NCBI GenBank assembly: GCA_009829735.1
Contig: CM020618.1
Coordinates: forward strand, 12,816,568 to 12,880,567
Length of the DNA: 64,000 nt
Reading direction: 5' to 3'
Source: Pyropia yezoensis
Taxonomy: Eukaryota > Rhodophyta > Bangiophyceae > Bangiales > Bangiaceae
In this document: positions 22,363-33,239 of the stretch, in pieces
How positions within the stretch are numbered: position 1 is the stretch's first letter
Layout of the letters: each line of letters begins with the position of its first letter
The notes under the pieces: model-generated
Seen by the model: only the letters and a program-made list of their open reading frames with translations
Database searches by the model: none
What the model was told of the DNA's origin: nothing
Translations under genes and position numbers: made by a program

Positions 22363-22441
22363 CTGCCGTAACCATGTCACACCCTACTTAGTAGGTATAA
22401 GCCTCACCCCCCAACAGCCGAAGTCGGTGTCGGTTGGGTTG

Positions 22442-25400
22442 TTACAGTAGGCGTCGTCGCCTCATGTAAGGCATGAGTAGTTGGCGGGGTATATTCGCCG
22501 CCTGTTCCCAGGTGGGTGAGTCGTATCCGACCCACATAACCTTGACGTACCAGGGTCCTGGTATGTCCGGGTCGGTGTGTCCGACCACGCTCTCTACTTG
22601 GTATGGAATCCCATCCGGTCCCACCGGGTCATCCGACCGGTGGGTTGTAAGAGCTTCATGTAGCAACCCAGCCGGTACCGGCTGAGGCTGTTCCGGCTTC
22701 GGAGCAGGTGTGACATCATTCATACTGATGCGTTGGATCTCCGTATCGGAGTGTAAGATAACAGAGTGGTCATCTCTGTGGAGGATCTGGTACGGTCCCT
22801 TGACCGGTTGCATAAGCTTGTTCCCTCGGAACTTCTGGTGTCTGATATAGACCCAGTCACCTGTTACCAGGGTTGCGTTGCGCACCCGTAGTCGGGCGTC
22901 GAAGTTCTTCTTATACCGAAGTTGTGTTCTGTCAAGGGCACCCTTGAGCTTAGGAATCATCCACGATAGCTTGGCCAACCAAGCTAGGTGGATGCGTTCG
23001 GCGGGTCGGCCCTTCGGTGTATCATACCGAGTGCACCTGCCGGGTGGCAGCGTCAAGTTACCGACGCCTAGTGGCATGACCCACTCCAGCGGAGCAATGT
23101 TTGTGCTCCGATGTGGCCTGGCATTGTATGCCAGGGTGAGTACGGACAGAAGCCTGTCCCAAGTGTTCGTGTGCTCGGCCACGTAGCACTGTAGCATCTT
23201 GACGATGGTGCGGTTGAACCGCTCCACCTGCCCGTTGGACTGCGGGTGGTAGTCGGATGCCCGACGTGGTTCAATACCGAACATGCCCAGGACCTTAGTG
23301 CAGAATGCCGACGTAAGGTTTGCTCCGTTATCGGAGAGGAGTTGCTTCATGACTCCGTATGCACTGATCCAGTGGTCAACCACTGCGTTCATGATCGTGT
23401 ATGCCGTATCATTCGGGATGGCTGCCGCTCTTGACAGCTTAGTGAAGCGGTCAGACATGACCAGGATGTACCTGTTCCCTTCTTCCGTTATCGGAAGTGG
23501 CCCGAGTATGTCGATAGCGACTTGCTCGTTGGGCCCATCAGGTGGGAATAGCTTCATGGCAGACGCCCGCCTATGTAGACTCATGCGGTTACGTGCACAG
23601 GGGTGGCATCCCCTTACGTGGTCGACCACGTCGACGGCCATTGCTGGCCAGTAGAAGAACCTTCGCATTGCTGCGAACATACGTGAACCCCCCGGGTGTC
23701 CGGCTGTAGGGTTCTCATGTTCTCGTTTCATGACGGCTTGCCGTAAGGACACGGGAACCACGACTTGATGTCGTCCATCGGCGGGTGCCCGCCGGTATAT
23801 GAGTCCGTCTTCGTTCTCGGAGAAGATGCCGGCCGTACCGGCCAGGAGGTTAGCACGATGACGTCTACAGTCATCGTCGTTGGCCTGTGCCTCGCGGAAG
23901 TCCGCGAGGGTCAATGGGCACGCAAGGTGTGCCATGGTATGGTCAGCCATACCCTGGGTAGCATTACCCACCATGCACACCGGTACTACCGGGATGTCCT
24001 CGTCCACCGGGCGGGTATCCCCGCTCGGGGTGTCGAGTCGAGACAACGCGTCTCCGAGGTGGTGGGTTGACCCAGCCTTATACACGGTGCGGTAGTCGTG
24101 CTCGGCCATCTTCAGCCTCCATCGGGCTAGCCTTCCATGGCTATCGGAATCCTTGTCACCAAGGTTGAGGAGCCATCGTAGGGGTTCGTGGTCGGACCTC
24201 ACGATGAACCTGGAGCCCTCCAGGTATGGACGGAGCAGTTGCACTGCCCATATAACTCCGAGGCATTCACGCTCGGTGGCACTATAGTTCCGCTCAGCCG
24301 GGTTGAGTGTCCGGCTGAAGTATCCTACCGGACGTAGGTCCGGGATAACGTTATCGGTACCGATCAACGTCTCCCCCTGTAGCAGGGTGCATCCCACTTG
24401 TGTATCACACGCATCGACATCGATGACGAAGGTACCCCGTCTATGCGGTAACGCAAGGACGGGTGGGGCTAGTAGGGCTCGCTTCAGCGACTCGAATGCC
24501 TCCTCTTCGCTAGGCGAAGGGGGTTGGAGTACCTTGGGTAAGGTACTGCTCGTAAGAACCGTTAACGGTTTAGCTATCCGAGCGAAGTCCTTGACGAACC
24601 GTCGGTATACATTGCACATTCCCAGGAAGCTCTTGAGCTGCGTCTGGGTGTTAGGGAACCGGGCATCCCGGAGTGCCCGGGTATTGGCTTCGAGTACCCC
24701 TAGTTTACCAGGGGTTATCTGGTGGCCCAGATACTCGACCGTCTGTTGGAAGAAGGCGCACTTCTTCAGACGCAGGGTTACCCCGGCGTTCCTCAAGAGG
24801 GTGAGTACCTCGTCAACATGTTGTACATGGTCATCCATGTTACGCGAGAAGACGATGACGTCATCGAGGTACACTAGGCAGTTACGCCACTTCACCCCCG
24901 ACAGTATGATGTCGATAGCCCGCTGGAATGTAGCGGGGGCGTTGGACAATCCGAAGGGCATCCTTAGGAACTCGTACACTCCACTGTGACAGACGAATGC
25001 CGTCTTGGGGATATCCTCGTCCGCCACCGGGATCTGCCAGTATCCGGCATTGCAGTCGATGGTGGTAAACACCGTAGCCTCCCCCAGGGAGTCGATGCAT
25101 TCATCCATCCTTGGTAAAGGGTATGAGTCCTTCTTGGTAACCAAGTTGAGGCGTCGATAATCGATGCAAAACCGAGGGGTTTGATCCTTCTTCGGCACAA
25201 TAACGACTGGGGCACCCCATTCCGACATCGAAGGTCGGATCACCTTAGCTTCACTCATCCTCTTCACTTCTCCATCAACGATCTCTCGTTGCATAGGTCC
25301 CGCTCGGTGCGGTTGTGAGCGGGCGGGTCGTGCGCCTGGTACCAGGTCTATACGATGTTGGGTTGCCCCAATGGTCCCCAAGGCCCCGCCTGTCCACATG

Positions 25401-26608
25401 ACGTCATGCTTTCTTAGCATCCGTCGTACCCCTTCGGCTACCGAAGGGGGAAGGTGGTCGAGGTCAGCCTCGGCCAGTGCCTTCAAGGCCTCTTGGTCCT
25501 TTGGCGGCAGGTCCGCCGGAGCCGCCGATGGGTTAGGCTTCCCGTCATCGGGTTGCTGTCGCTCGGTGGTCTCGGCGACCGCCAGTACTTCAAGTGGTTC
25601 CACTTGACCTTCCTTATCAGGGGTAAGGATATCTCCTTCGTAGAGTTCGGCAATCCCGAGGATAGTTCCCTTCGGGAGGGTGACTGCCTTACGGCGATAG
25701 TTCGCCATCACTAGGAGGGACGACCCTCCTGCTGGGAGGTCTATGAGACCGTTGGCCATGGTCAACCCATGGCGCTTGTACGTCCGTAGGTTGGACTGGA
25801 CTCTGCAGATGCCTGCGAGGTCGCAGTTAACCGGGAGGACTGTCTCTGACAACGGCTCAAAGCGAGTTCGCTTGGCCAACCGAAGTGTCTTCGGCTCGAC
25901 GCTTGCGTACACCTCAGCCACGTTAACGTGGCTTCCTTGTAGCGTCAGGTCCCTGACGATAGCCGTGTGTCCTCGCTTCGTCCCGTCGGCTTCTTGAAGC
26001 TCGACGGTCCTCCGGCCTGGCCGGATTGCATCAACGTGAACGTTGATGAAGGTGCACCCCAGTATGCAGGGCACCGATAGCGTTTCACATACCAGGAAGT
26101 CAACTTCCGTGGTGAGATCCCCGATGGTAACCTGCAGCGACATCGCTGCGGTCGTACGAATGAGTCGACCATTCGCGTCCTTGATGGTGGGTCCCCGAGT
26201 CACTCTGACTCGTGGAAGCCACTTGTCCGGGAGGGTATCCTTCCGGATAAGGTTGGGTCCAGCCCCTGTGTCCAGTACAGGGTAGTACGATCGTGTCGAC
26301 TGGGGGTCAACCCCCAGTGTGGGTGATACCTTGAAGTTCTCCAAGGTAAACAACACATGTCCTACACCGATATCCGGTGTAGCTCGGGCATCCTGAACAG
26401 GGCCCTCGTCTGGTTCAACGTGACGGGGCTTCCCGTCCTCTCCTCCCAACCTTGGAGGTTGGTCATCAATCCCCTGACGCCGTGTCGTCGGGGCCGGAAG
26501 GTGTACCCGGGGGTTGATGCGGCGTCGGCTCAACCGCGCTCTCCGTGGGGCTTTCCCCGCGGTACTCCGGGGTGGCTTGCTTGGGTGACCCCAGCGCCCC
26601 CCGGTCAT
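22442..26608 (-). CDS. pol: Ty3/gypsy Pol polyprotein, unit III
   Basis: 1388 residues, intact, with the same PR-RT-RNaseH-INT-chromodomain order and apparently the same protein as the unit I copy. At least one silent nucleotide difference exists (GAGCC versus GAGCA near 22706), so the two are not simply one sequence entered twice. All catalytic residues are present: DTGA, YLDD and the integrase D-D-E triad. The ATG follows the gag TAA by 8 bases. Confidence 0.95.
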   Translation of the reverse strand: MTGGRWGHPSKPPRSTAGKAPRRARLSRRRINPRVHLPAPTTRRQGIDDQPPRLGGEDGKPRHVEPDEGPVQDARATPDIGVGHVLFTLENFKVSPTLGVDPQSTRSYYPVLDTGAGPNLIRKDTLPDKWLPRVRVTRGPTIKDANGRLIRTTAAMSLQVTIGDLTTEVDFLVCETLSVPCILGCTFINVHVDAIRPGRRTVELQEADGTKRGHTAIVRDLTLQGSHVNVAEVYASVEPKTLRLAKRTRFEPLSETVLPVNCDLAGICRVQSNLRTYKRHGLTMANGLIDLPAGGSSLLVMANYRRKAVTLPKGTILGIAELYEGDILTPDKEGQVEPLEVLAVAETTERQQPDDGKPNPSAAPADLPPKDQEALKALAEADLDHLPPSVAEGVRRMLRKHDVMWTGGALGTIGATQHRIDLVPGARPARSQPHRAGPMQREIVDGEVKRMSEAKVIRPSMSEWGAPVVIVPKKDQTPRFCIDYRRLNLVTKKDSYPLPRMDECIDSLGEATVFTTIDCNAGYWQIPVADEDIPKTAFVCHSGVYEFLRMPFGLSNAPATFQRAIDIILSGVKWRNCLVYLDDVIVFSRNMDDHVQHVDEVLTLLRNAGVTLRLKKCAFFQQTVEYLGHQITPGKLGVLEANTRALRDARFPNTQTQLKSFLGMCNVYRRFVKDFARIAKPLTVLTSSTLPKVLQPPSPSEEEAFESLKRALLAPPVLALPHRRGTFVIDVDACDTQVGCTLLQGETLIGTDNVIPDLRPVGYFSRTLNPAERNYSATERECLGVIWAVQLLRPYLEGSRFIVRSDHEPLRWLLNLGDKDSDSHGRLARWRLKMAEHDYRTVYKAGSTHHLGDALSRLDTPSGDTRPVDEDIPVVPVCMVGNATQGMADHTMAHLACPLTLADFREAQANDDDCRRHRANLLAGTAGIFSENEDGLIYRRAPADGRHQVVVPVSLRQAVMKREHENPTAGHPGGSRMFAAMRRFFYWPAMAVDVVDHVRGCHPCARNRMSLHRRASAMKLFPPDGPNEQVAIDILGPLPITEEGNRYILVMSDRFTKLSRAAAIPNDTAYTIMNAVVDHWISAYGVMKQLLSDNGANLTSAFCTKVLGMFGIEPRRASDYHPQSNGQVERFNRTIVKMLQCYVAEHTNTWDRLLSVLTLAYNARPHRSTNIAPLEWVMPLGVGNLTLPPGRCTRYDTPKGRPAERIHLAWLAKLSWMIPKLKGALDRTQLRYKKNFDARLRVRNATLVTGDWVYIRHQKFRGNKLMQPVKGPYQILHRDDHSVILHSDTEIQRISMNDVTPAPKPEQPQPVPAGLLHEALTTHRSDDPVGPDGIPYQVESVVGHTDPDIPGPWYVKVMWVGYDSPTWEQAANIPRQLLMPYMRRRRLL

Positions 26609-26616
26609 CCTTCCTC

Positions 26617-28793
26617 TTACTCGTTTCCCGCCCTTGGTAGGGTGCTGTCCGCCGGGACATCCGGCTGAGGAGGTGCCCCCTCGACGGCCAGTACTCCACC
26701 TGGAGCTGGCTGCCTACCCGGTGCGGGTCCGGGTGCTCGGGCGGGATACCCCCCGGTGGATGCCTTGCGTTGCGCCGCTGCCCGCCGAGACTCCTCGGGG
26801 ATGAGTGGGCAGGAAGACACCCAGTGCTGGGGATCCCCACACAACATACACCCGGACGTGCCGGTCCCCCCTTGAGGTCGCATCGGGGTATTCCCGTAGC
26901 TACGGTTGCCTCCCTCGGGCGCCCGAGTGCCTGCTCCCTGGTAGGCCTTGGGTCCTTGTGTCAACCGGAACATGGACTCCCCCAACCGGTTGGGTCGGCC
27001 CGCAATCTGCGGAGGTGCCTCCGTGCGCACCGCCCATGTTGGCAAGGGTTGGTGAGGGTTACCCGTCACCGGGGAGTACCCCGTAGTCCGAACATACGGG
27101 ACGCGCCGTCCCGTTCCTTCGTTGACCTGGAACTGGGTTCCAGCCGGGGCGATGTACGCTACCGTACCGTGTTCATCAATCACCGGCGTCGCCGGTAGCA
27201 ACAGGTGGCCCTGTTGGTCGACTAGAGGGTCATCTTCACCAATAGGGGTATGTTCGGTCGCCACCAGTACTGGTGCGTCCTTACGTTCCACCTTCTCTTG
27301 CCTCGGTACCGGGGTAAGACTGGGCTTGCCTCCCTCACCCTTGGGCTTCGGGGCCAAGGCACACTCCGGGTGTAGAACCCGGTAGGCGTCCCCTAGGGAC
27401 TTGCACATATGCATCAGTCGACTGAAGTTCGTCCGTGCCGTGTTGGCGCCCCGTGCGGATATCCGCACGTAGTTGGGTACTCCTGCGAACAGGATGGCCC
27501 GTAGCTCCCCTTCTCCGAGGAGCTTCCCCAGCTCGTAGTCGAGCTCTTGGATCCGGCGTCCAAACATCTCCTCATCCTCCCATGACTGGGCGGTGGCAGT
27601 GCGAAGGGCCCGATAGTGGTCCTCGCACTTGTCCTCACTGAGGTAGCTGCTCAGCAGCTCCTTCAATATCCCACGGTAATCCATGGGGGTGGCCGCGACC
27701 CTCATTCCCGGCATCGGGGATGCCTGGCGAAGAATGCCTCGCACCCGTTCATCAACAAAGAACGGAAGGATCTCCAGGGCCAGCCCCTCGTTAACGAGCG
27801 CATTGTCTGCGGCTGCCTTGAAGCTAGTCAAGAAGCCGATGACTGCCAACGGGCGTCCGTTCGGCCCCCCGAACATAGGGACTCCCTTCATAAGGGTCTG
27901 CGGATCGCCCGATGCGACGTATTACGCATCGATTCCGATACGGTGGTAGAGCGGTCCTCCAAACGATAACGTTCCGGAGCAAGAACCGACCGGAAGACCT
28001 CGTTGACGATCTCCGTGTCAGCGTCCTGGATATCCAGTCGCTTAGCCAGTTGATGAGCGAACTCATCGGACTCCATCCGCTTCAGTAGGCTCGCAGTTAC
28101 CTGCGCGGTCATAGCTTCCACCACTGAAGATGGTACTTCAGGCGTCGGCACCTCGGGAACCCGAGTTGCCTGGCCTCCTTCGTCGTGGGGGTACTGCGAG
28201 AGGGTACCCCCTCCCCCAATAACCGACTCTCCCCCGGCGTAAGTATCCGCCGGGTCGTGTCCGCGGAGTCCGCTTCGGGTGCTCCGAGCGTATCGCTCCG
28301 TGTGACTCCGTTCCAACTCTGCCGACGAGTCGGACCCATATCCCATTGTGTCCGGGGGTTGTCCAGGAGTAGCAACCCCGGGATTGACCCTGGTGGACTC
28401 CGAAAGTAGACCGGCCGGTTCGAACCGTACCGGTGTGGGAGGAACACGACGGGGTCCCGTCGTGTGCCGTGTTGACATCAACACTGCCATTGCGTCCTCC
28501 GTCCGATCTTGACGGGCGTCGAGCCCGGAAAACCGGGCCTCGATGCGGGCCAATGATGCCATCAGGGAATCCCCTGGTGAAGGAGGCGGCGGAGTGAGGT
28601 CGGTCGACGACAGTTGAGGCGGGCCCCCGCCTCCTGCCGTCCGAGCCGTGCCAAACGTCGATCCGGCACCGGAAAGCATTAGCGTCTCAATGTTATCGAT
28701 CGGGTTCCCGATCCCGGTTCCCGTAGTCACCTCCGGAGTCGGCGTCGACGCCGATCCGCCATCTTGAACGTTCCCCGTCTCTTGGGTAGACAT
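26617..28793 (-). CDS. gag: Gag, unit III, in two overlapping frames
   Basis: The best-preserved gag in the array. The first frame (28793-27888) starts MSTQETGNV and encodes the disordered N-terminus with a helical end (SLLKRMESDEFAHQLAKRLD). The second (27891-26617) encodes the capsid-like region and the CCHC knuckle (CMLCGDPQHWVSSC). They overlap by four bases (ATGA). Unit II has seven extra bases just upstream of this point, which suggests that the split arose by a 7-base deletion shared by units I and III. Whether a -1 frameshift or reinitiation bridges the frames is unknown. Confidence 0.85.
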
Positions 28794-28998
28794 AGTCACA
28801 ATCAGTCCACCGACGCAACGATCACCACGAATAAGAGAGCGAGGGGGTAGATTGGGGAGAGTAACAGTATGTCACAGTCACAGGTAAAAGCTCAACACAA
28901 TCGATCAGGTCGCAACACCACGAGTACAAGAAAAGGACCGGATCCCTATCCGTGTGCCAGGGCCGAAGACGGCGTCACCACAAGGGTGACGGAAACCC

Positions 28999-29017
28999 GT
29001 CCCCTGCTGCTCCACCA
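28999..29017 (-). promoter_or_regulatory. Primer-binding site of unit III
   Basis: Plus-strand GTCCCCTGCTGCTCCACCA, separated from LTR 3 by one base. It marks the 5' end of the element on the minus strand and is complementary to a CCA-ended tRNA. Folding the implied tRNA end gives acceptor strand CTGCTCC with discriminator A; I cannot assign the amino acid. Confidence 0.85.
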
Positions 29018-29018
29018 A

Positions 29019-29383
29019 TGTAGCACAATAGGAATCCGTCGCACGTCCACTCTCAGGGAACACTCACCAAGGGGGATCGGCACCAACATCACCGGGAGGC
29101 CAAGGTTGCTGTCCTTGGAGCGCAAGCCACGGGACCAAGATGGGAGCCCAAATGGGAGGGGTTTGTTGTTCTACCTTGGCCGGCGGTGGATTCGCCACCG
29201 GCCCCCTCGTTATAAACCCTCGGAGACACTACTAACTACCCTCTCCACCCCAAGATGCAAGTCCCTCTGGTCATACGTAACTTATAGATACCGTGACCAG
29301 TACGGACTCTCAAATTGAAAGTTAAGGATTAGAAGTAGCCCCCCTAATATTAGGGTCACAATACGGACAACCATATTGCTACA
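29019..29383 (-). repeat. LTR 3 (5' LTR of unit III)
   Basis: 365 bp, TGTAGCA to TGCTACA, followed by the TCCAG duplication at 29384-29388. As the 5' LTR of the rightmost unit it should supply the gag-pol promoter; a minus-strand CTATAAG box is present at the position equivalent to that in LTR 1. Confidence 0.92.
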
Positions 29384-29388
29384 TCCAG

Positions 29389-31488
29389 GTGGCATAAAGG
29401 TTGAAGACGATGCCGGCTAGGGGCACTTCGGGCGGCAAAATGGCGGACTCATGTGGCGTGCGGGGTGGGGCGAGGGGAGATGGCGGGGGTGGATGGGGCG
29501 TCGCAAACACAACAAACTGCCCCCCGCCCCGGGACGGCAATTGTTGGGAGGGGGGGGGGGCGGGCTAGCCGGTTTCTGCCAAGGCAAAGGCGTCACGTTT
29601 GCGCGTTGACTGTTTCCCAGCAATGCCGCTCCTGTGGCCGTCCGAAGGGGGGAAGGGAGGCGACAGGGATGCAAGCTATCCCGTGGCCCAAACACGACCC
29701 GCGCCCACCATGGGACCCGCGTGGGTGAGTCCGATGTTTTGTGTCGGCAGCCCTCCCCTCTGTGCTTTGCCCATTGGTAGAACGATCCATTGCTGGGTTG
29801 CCGTGTCGTAAACGTTGACTGGTGGTGAAGAACGGCCTCTCCGGCAGGCACCGCCTGATTCACACAAACGCAGGCACGGGAGCGCCCACCCGAGAGGGCC
29901 CCAACGCCAACACGTCGCCGACGTGCACCCTGGGTGCACCGACAGCCATGGCTTCGTCGAATGGGTCACCCACCCGACGGACAGACTCACCGGGCATGCC
30001 CGCAGGTTGGGGACCAGGAGGTGCTGCAGATACCCCCTCCAATGGTGGACAGTGCTTGCGTTGGGTCGCTGCGGAGTGTACAGGGGGTGCCGTTTTGGCT
30101 TGGCGATTATCACCTGTCGCGCCGTCATGGCGGGGGGTGGGGGCCGCTCGATGGTGTGTGCAGGTCGCGCAACGGTTGCCACCGTCCTCCAAGTCCAAGA
30201 CCCCGTTTGCGCGAGGGGCGGCTGGACGGCGTTGGGCGACGACACCAGACGGGCACCGCCTGTGCCTGTGGCTCAGGATGCTGGGCGGCAGAGCCTTGCG
30301 CGGTGGGCACGCTCCGTTATGGCGCCCGACTCGCGCGGGGCACCACGAAAATCTGACCGTCACGCGCTGTCCAGATGTGCGTCGTTCAACCAATGGCAGC
30401 CCCACGTTCGTCATCTGCCGCCGACGTCGCCTTCCCGAGACCGTAATTGGATCTCCAACCCGTGCAGAGCGCGTCGATTTGACGGTCTCTAAACGAATAT
30501 TTGGCCTGTCTTCGCTCAACGTGGCACGTCTAGGACGTGTGTTAGGCGTCGTTTGAGGCCTTAATCGAGCTGTGATCGCATCCGTAACGTTGAGATTCAC
30601 CACGATTGAGACGTTGACGAGCTGAATCTCTCGCGGACTCGGCTGCGGCCGAGGTGAGCTGCCCTGGATGTTCGACCAATCAGAGGCGACGTCATAGCAA
30701 GTATGTTTGATTCTCGTGAAGTCTTTCCCGCAACGTTGCCTCTCGTTGGAGGCCCAGTGAAAAGCGTCCACCTGTCCTGCATTTCACGAGTTGGGGAGAC
30801 GTCGGTGGCTTTGCTCTAAGTTGCTTTTCCCAGTGACATCGTGCCTCATAGCCCTGTACATTAGAACGATCGGGTACTGTGCTTCGCAAGCTCCACATCA
30901 GCAGGACTTCTCTCACTTGACGACCATACCCACGTGGTCACCTCGCCGATGCTGGCAGTGCCGGGGGGTGCGTTCAGGCCGTGCCGGCGGCGGGGGCGGA
31001 GAGACCAGCGGGTATGAAGACGGGGGGGTAGCGGCCGGCCAGTGGCGACGATAGTCGACGGAGCAGCAGCTGGGGGTGGGGACCGTAGCAGAAATCCGCG
31101 GCTGCGGAGGCACGGGACTGCTAGCCGGCCGCGGTGACGGGGAAGCGGCCGCTGGCTCACAGCTGCGGCACCGGGCGGTAGCAGATGGGGGTGGGGCGAC
31201 AAGCTGGCAAACAGGCATGGGCGGCGATCACGGAAGCGGTAGTACAACGAAGTGTTGAGGGGGGAAAGTCAAATCCCGGGGGAGCTGCCGAGTTAGGGCG
31301 AAGGCGAGAGTGGGGAGGCGCAGCGATGTGGGTGTCCCGTCGACCAACAGTGGGGGAACAGGGTCCCTCCGGTGGCAGCCGGCCGAGGGGGGGGGCACCA
31401 ACGAGTTCGTCACAGCAGGAGGGTAGGCCTACGTCCCACGCGCACGCGTTCGTACGCCCCCCTCTCGGAGGGCCTGGTCATAAGCATA
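29389..31488. other. Degenerate sequence right of the array, possible Kelch relic
   Basis: No intact gene is supported. On the minus strand at about 29680-30245 one frame contains VNVYDTATQQWIVLPMG, which resembles a single Kelch blade, but neighbouring blades are not continuous in any frame. Long frames on both strands at 29822-30771 overlap completely and neither is convincing. A CCAAT box and a GACGTCAT motif lie together near 30676-30700 and could be an old promoter. The remainder, up to 31.5 kb, is GC-rich without features. Confidence 0.3.
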
Positions 31489-31611
31489 AGATACTGTCAG
31501 CCTGGCATGTCCTATTGATCCCCCGATATGGGCACCAGCAGCCTACATTCTCAATGCGCAGCCTACATTCCCAATCTCACTTGAGAATGTAGGCTGCCAT
31601 TACCGCCACTC
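31489..31611. repeat. Dispersed 123-bp repeat with hairpin, copy 1
   Basis: Nearly identical to 41365-41487. It contains GCAGCCTACATTCTCAA (31538-31554) and its exact reverse complement TTGAGAATGTAGGCTGC (31581-31597), with a third direct copy of GCAGCCTACATTC between them. Confidence 0.8.
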
Positions 31612-33239
31612 AGTAAGCCCCAGTACAAGTGGTACGTCTTCGCGACGATCGTCAGGCGCCACATTTGGAGTATCTCGGCGGATATTAATATTCAAGATTC
31701 AAAAAAAGTCCGTTGGTCGTAACAAATTGTTACTGACGGACCTGGATCGTCACCTGCCGCCGCCTCCGTCACCGTCTGGCGCGGGTTTTTGAACCGTCGG
31801 TCACCCGTAATCTTTTCCCACCGCTGACCGTTAGCCGTGTCCCAACGTCCGCTGTGTCCCTCGGTCTCCGTCCACTACGCCAGGGGAGGGTGTTCTTTCG
31901 CGCGAAGCAGCACCATAGAACGGGGTTCCTGCGGTGGAGGGGGAGGGGTGCTCGGGGTGCCTGGGGGTCGCCGGGCGAGGATCTGAGCAGACTGGGGAGG
32001 GGGCATCTGGGCGGGTTGCAGGACGGATTCTCCAGCGGTCGGGGGGGGGGGGGGGCGGTGGGATGCGGTGTGGGGGGAGGCACGTCTCGGCGGATGGGTG
32101 GGGGGTTCCTGTGGTGGTCGGAGGGGTCGTGGGGAGGGGGTGGCAGGGGGAGCGCCACGGTGAGGGTGGGTGGACCTGGAGACACTGTGAGCAGGGCTCT
32201 TTGGTGCGGGAGTGGGGGCATGCGTAATTGTAAATGGAAAGAAAATTTATCAACCACCTCGCCACAAACTCAGGCGTCTTGGGCTGCGAGAGCCCTTTTA
32301 ACGCCGAGTTTGTGACGCCACAAACTCGCACCACAAACTCACAACCGTGTCTTGGAACGCCTCTTAGACCGCCCGTGATGCGGGGGGCGACTGATGGTGG
32401 CGGTGCCTGTTGTGGATCGTGCGGGAAGGTGGGCCAGCTGCCCACCTGCGTGGGTGCCGCCGTGTACCAGCATGCCCCTCCTCCACCTCGGCACTAGGGA
32501 CCGTGGTCAACGCGAAGTCGTTTGTGAGACTCTCGGGCTACCCCCGTCGTCCCGCACTCTTATGCAGCCCTCCAGGGAGCGCCCGCCCTCAGCAAGCAGT
32601 GCACCGTGCACCTCCCTCGTCACGGCGTGCCCCCCTCCGCATCGGGCGGACTGGGAGCTGCCGCCCCGGCCGTACGGTCCAGGCAGCTAGCTCTGCGGCA
32701 CCCCGCCGCAACTCCGCTTGGGTACCCTTTCGTGGGGCTCCCTCGCGTAGGCACTCGAATTACCCGTCCTCATGCGCTCTCTCGTCGGGCCTCTCCCGCC
32801 CGACCGGCACCCCCAGTGGGACGTGGGCAGGGCGTACGCGCCCGCAACGGTCACCGCCCTCGCCAGCCTTGCAATCGTCACTCGACTCATGGGGTACAGG
32901 GTGGGCCCCCCGTTCACGAGGCTTGGGCGCCCAAGGCCTGTCCGCCACGCCCACGTCCGCCCGACACCCACGCCCCAGCGGACCACCCCTCACCGCTGGT
33001 CCACCCCGCCGGTCCACGGCCACGTGGCCCGTGGATTGGGTGGGGCAGGCCAAGTACTTGGGCATGCCCCGCTCCATTCCACAACAGTACATGGGGAGGG
33101 CCAATTGTATTTAAGCGTGTGGGCGGAAAAAGGACGACAGAAGAGCGCCCGCCTCGTGCGAGATTTTCATACGACTGTGTAGATGCCGCCCCCTCTGACC
33201 TCCCCCCTTCTATGGGCGGGGGACCCAGGAAGCGTTTAG
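31612..33239. other. Non-coding, several small palindromes
   Basis: A 34-bp near-palindrome (31708-31741, arms GTCCGT/ACGGAC around GTAACAAATTGTTAC) follows an A run. CCACAAACTC occurs three times (32262, 32318 and 32331) with one inverted GAGTTTGTG at 32306. The overlapping GC-rich frames between 32.4 and 33.1 kb have no recognisable domain. Confidence 0.4.

Larger units (their letters stand above)
3943..29383 (-). mobile_element. Tandem array of a Ty3/gypsy chromovirus with three LTRs
   Basis: Three LTRs (3943-4307, 18601-18964, 29019-29383) flank repeated internal regions that encode gag and pol on the minus strand. The outer edges carry one 5-bp target duplication, TCCAG at 3938-3942 and 29384-29388; the middle LTR has no duplication of its own. 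The whole block is therefore one insertion that was expanded, by LTR-LTR recombination or by assembly. Unit I runs from 3943 to the N gap. Unit II is only the post-gap piece 14890-18600. Unit III runs from 18601 to 29383 and is complete (about 10.8 kb). Units I and III are almost identical in pol. Domain order PR-RT-RNaseH-INT plus a C-terminal chromodomain places it with chromoviruses. Confidence 0.9.

Noticed and set aside
29822..30771. Overlapping 244-codon plus and 303-codon minus frames
   Set aside because: Mutually exclusive, motif-free, and composition-driven apart from one short Kelch-like stretch in a third frame.
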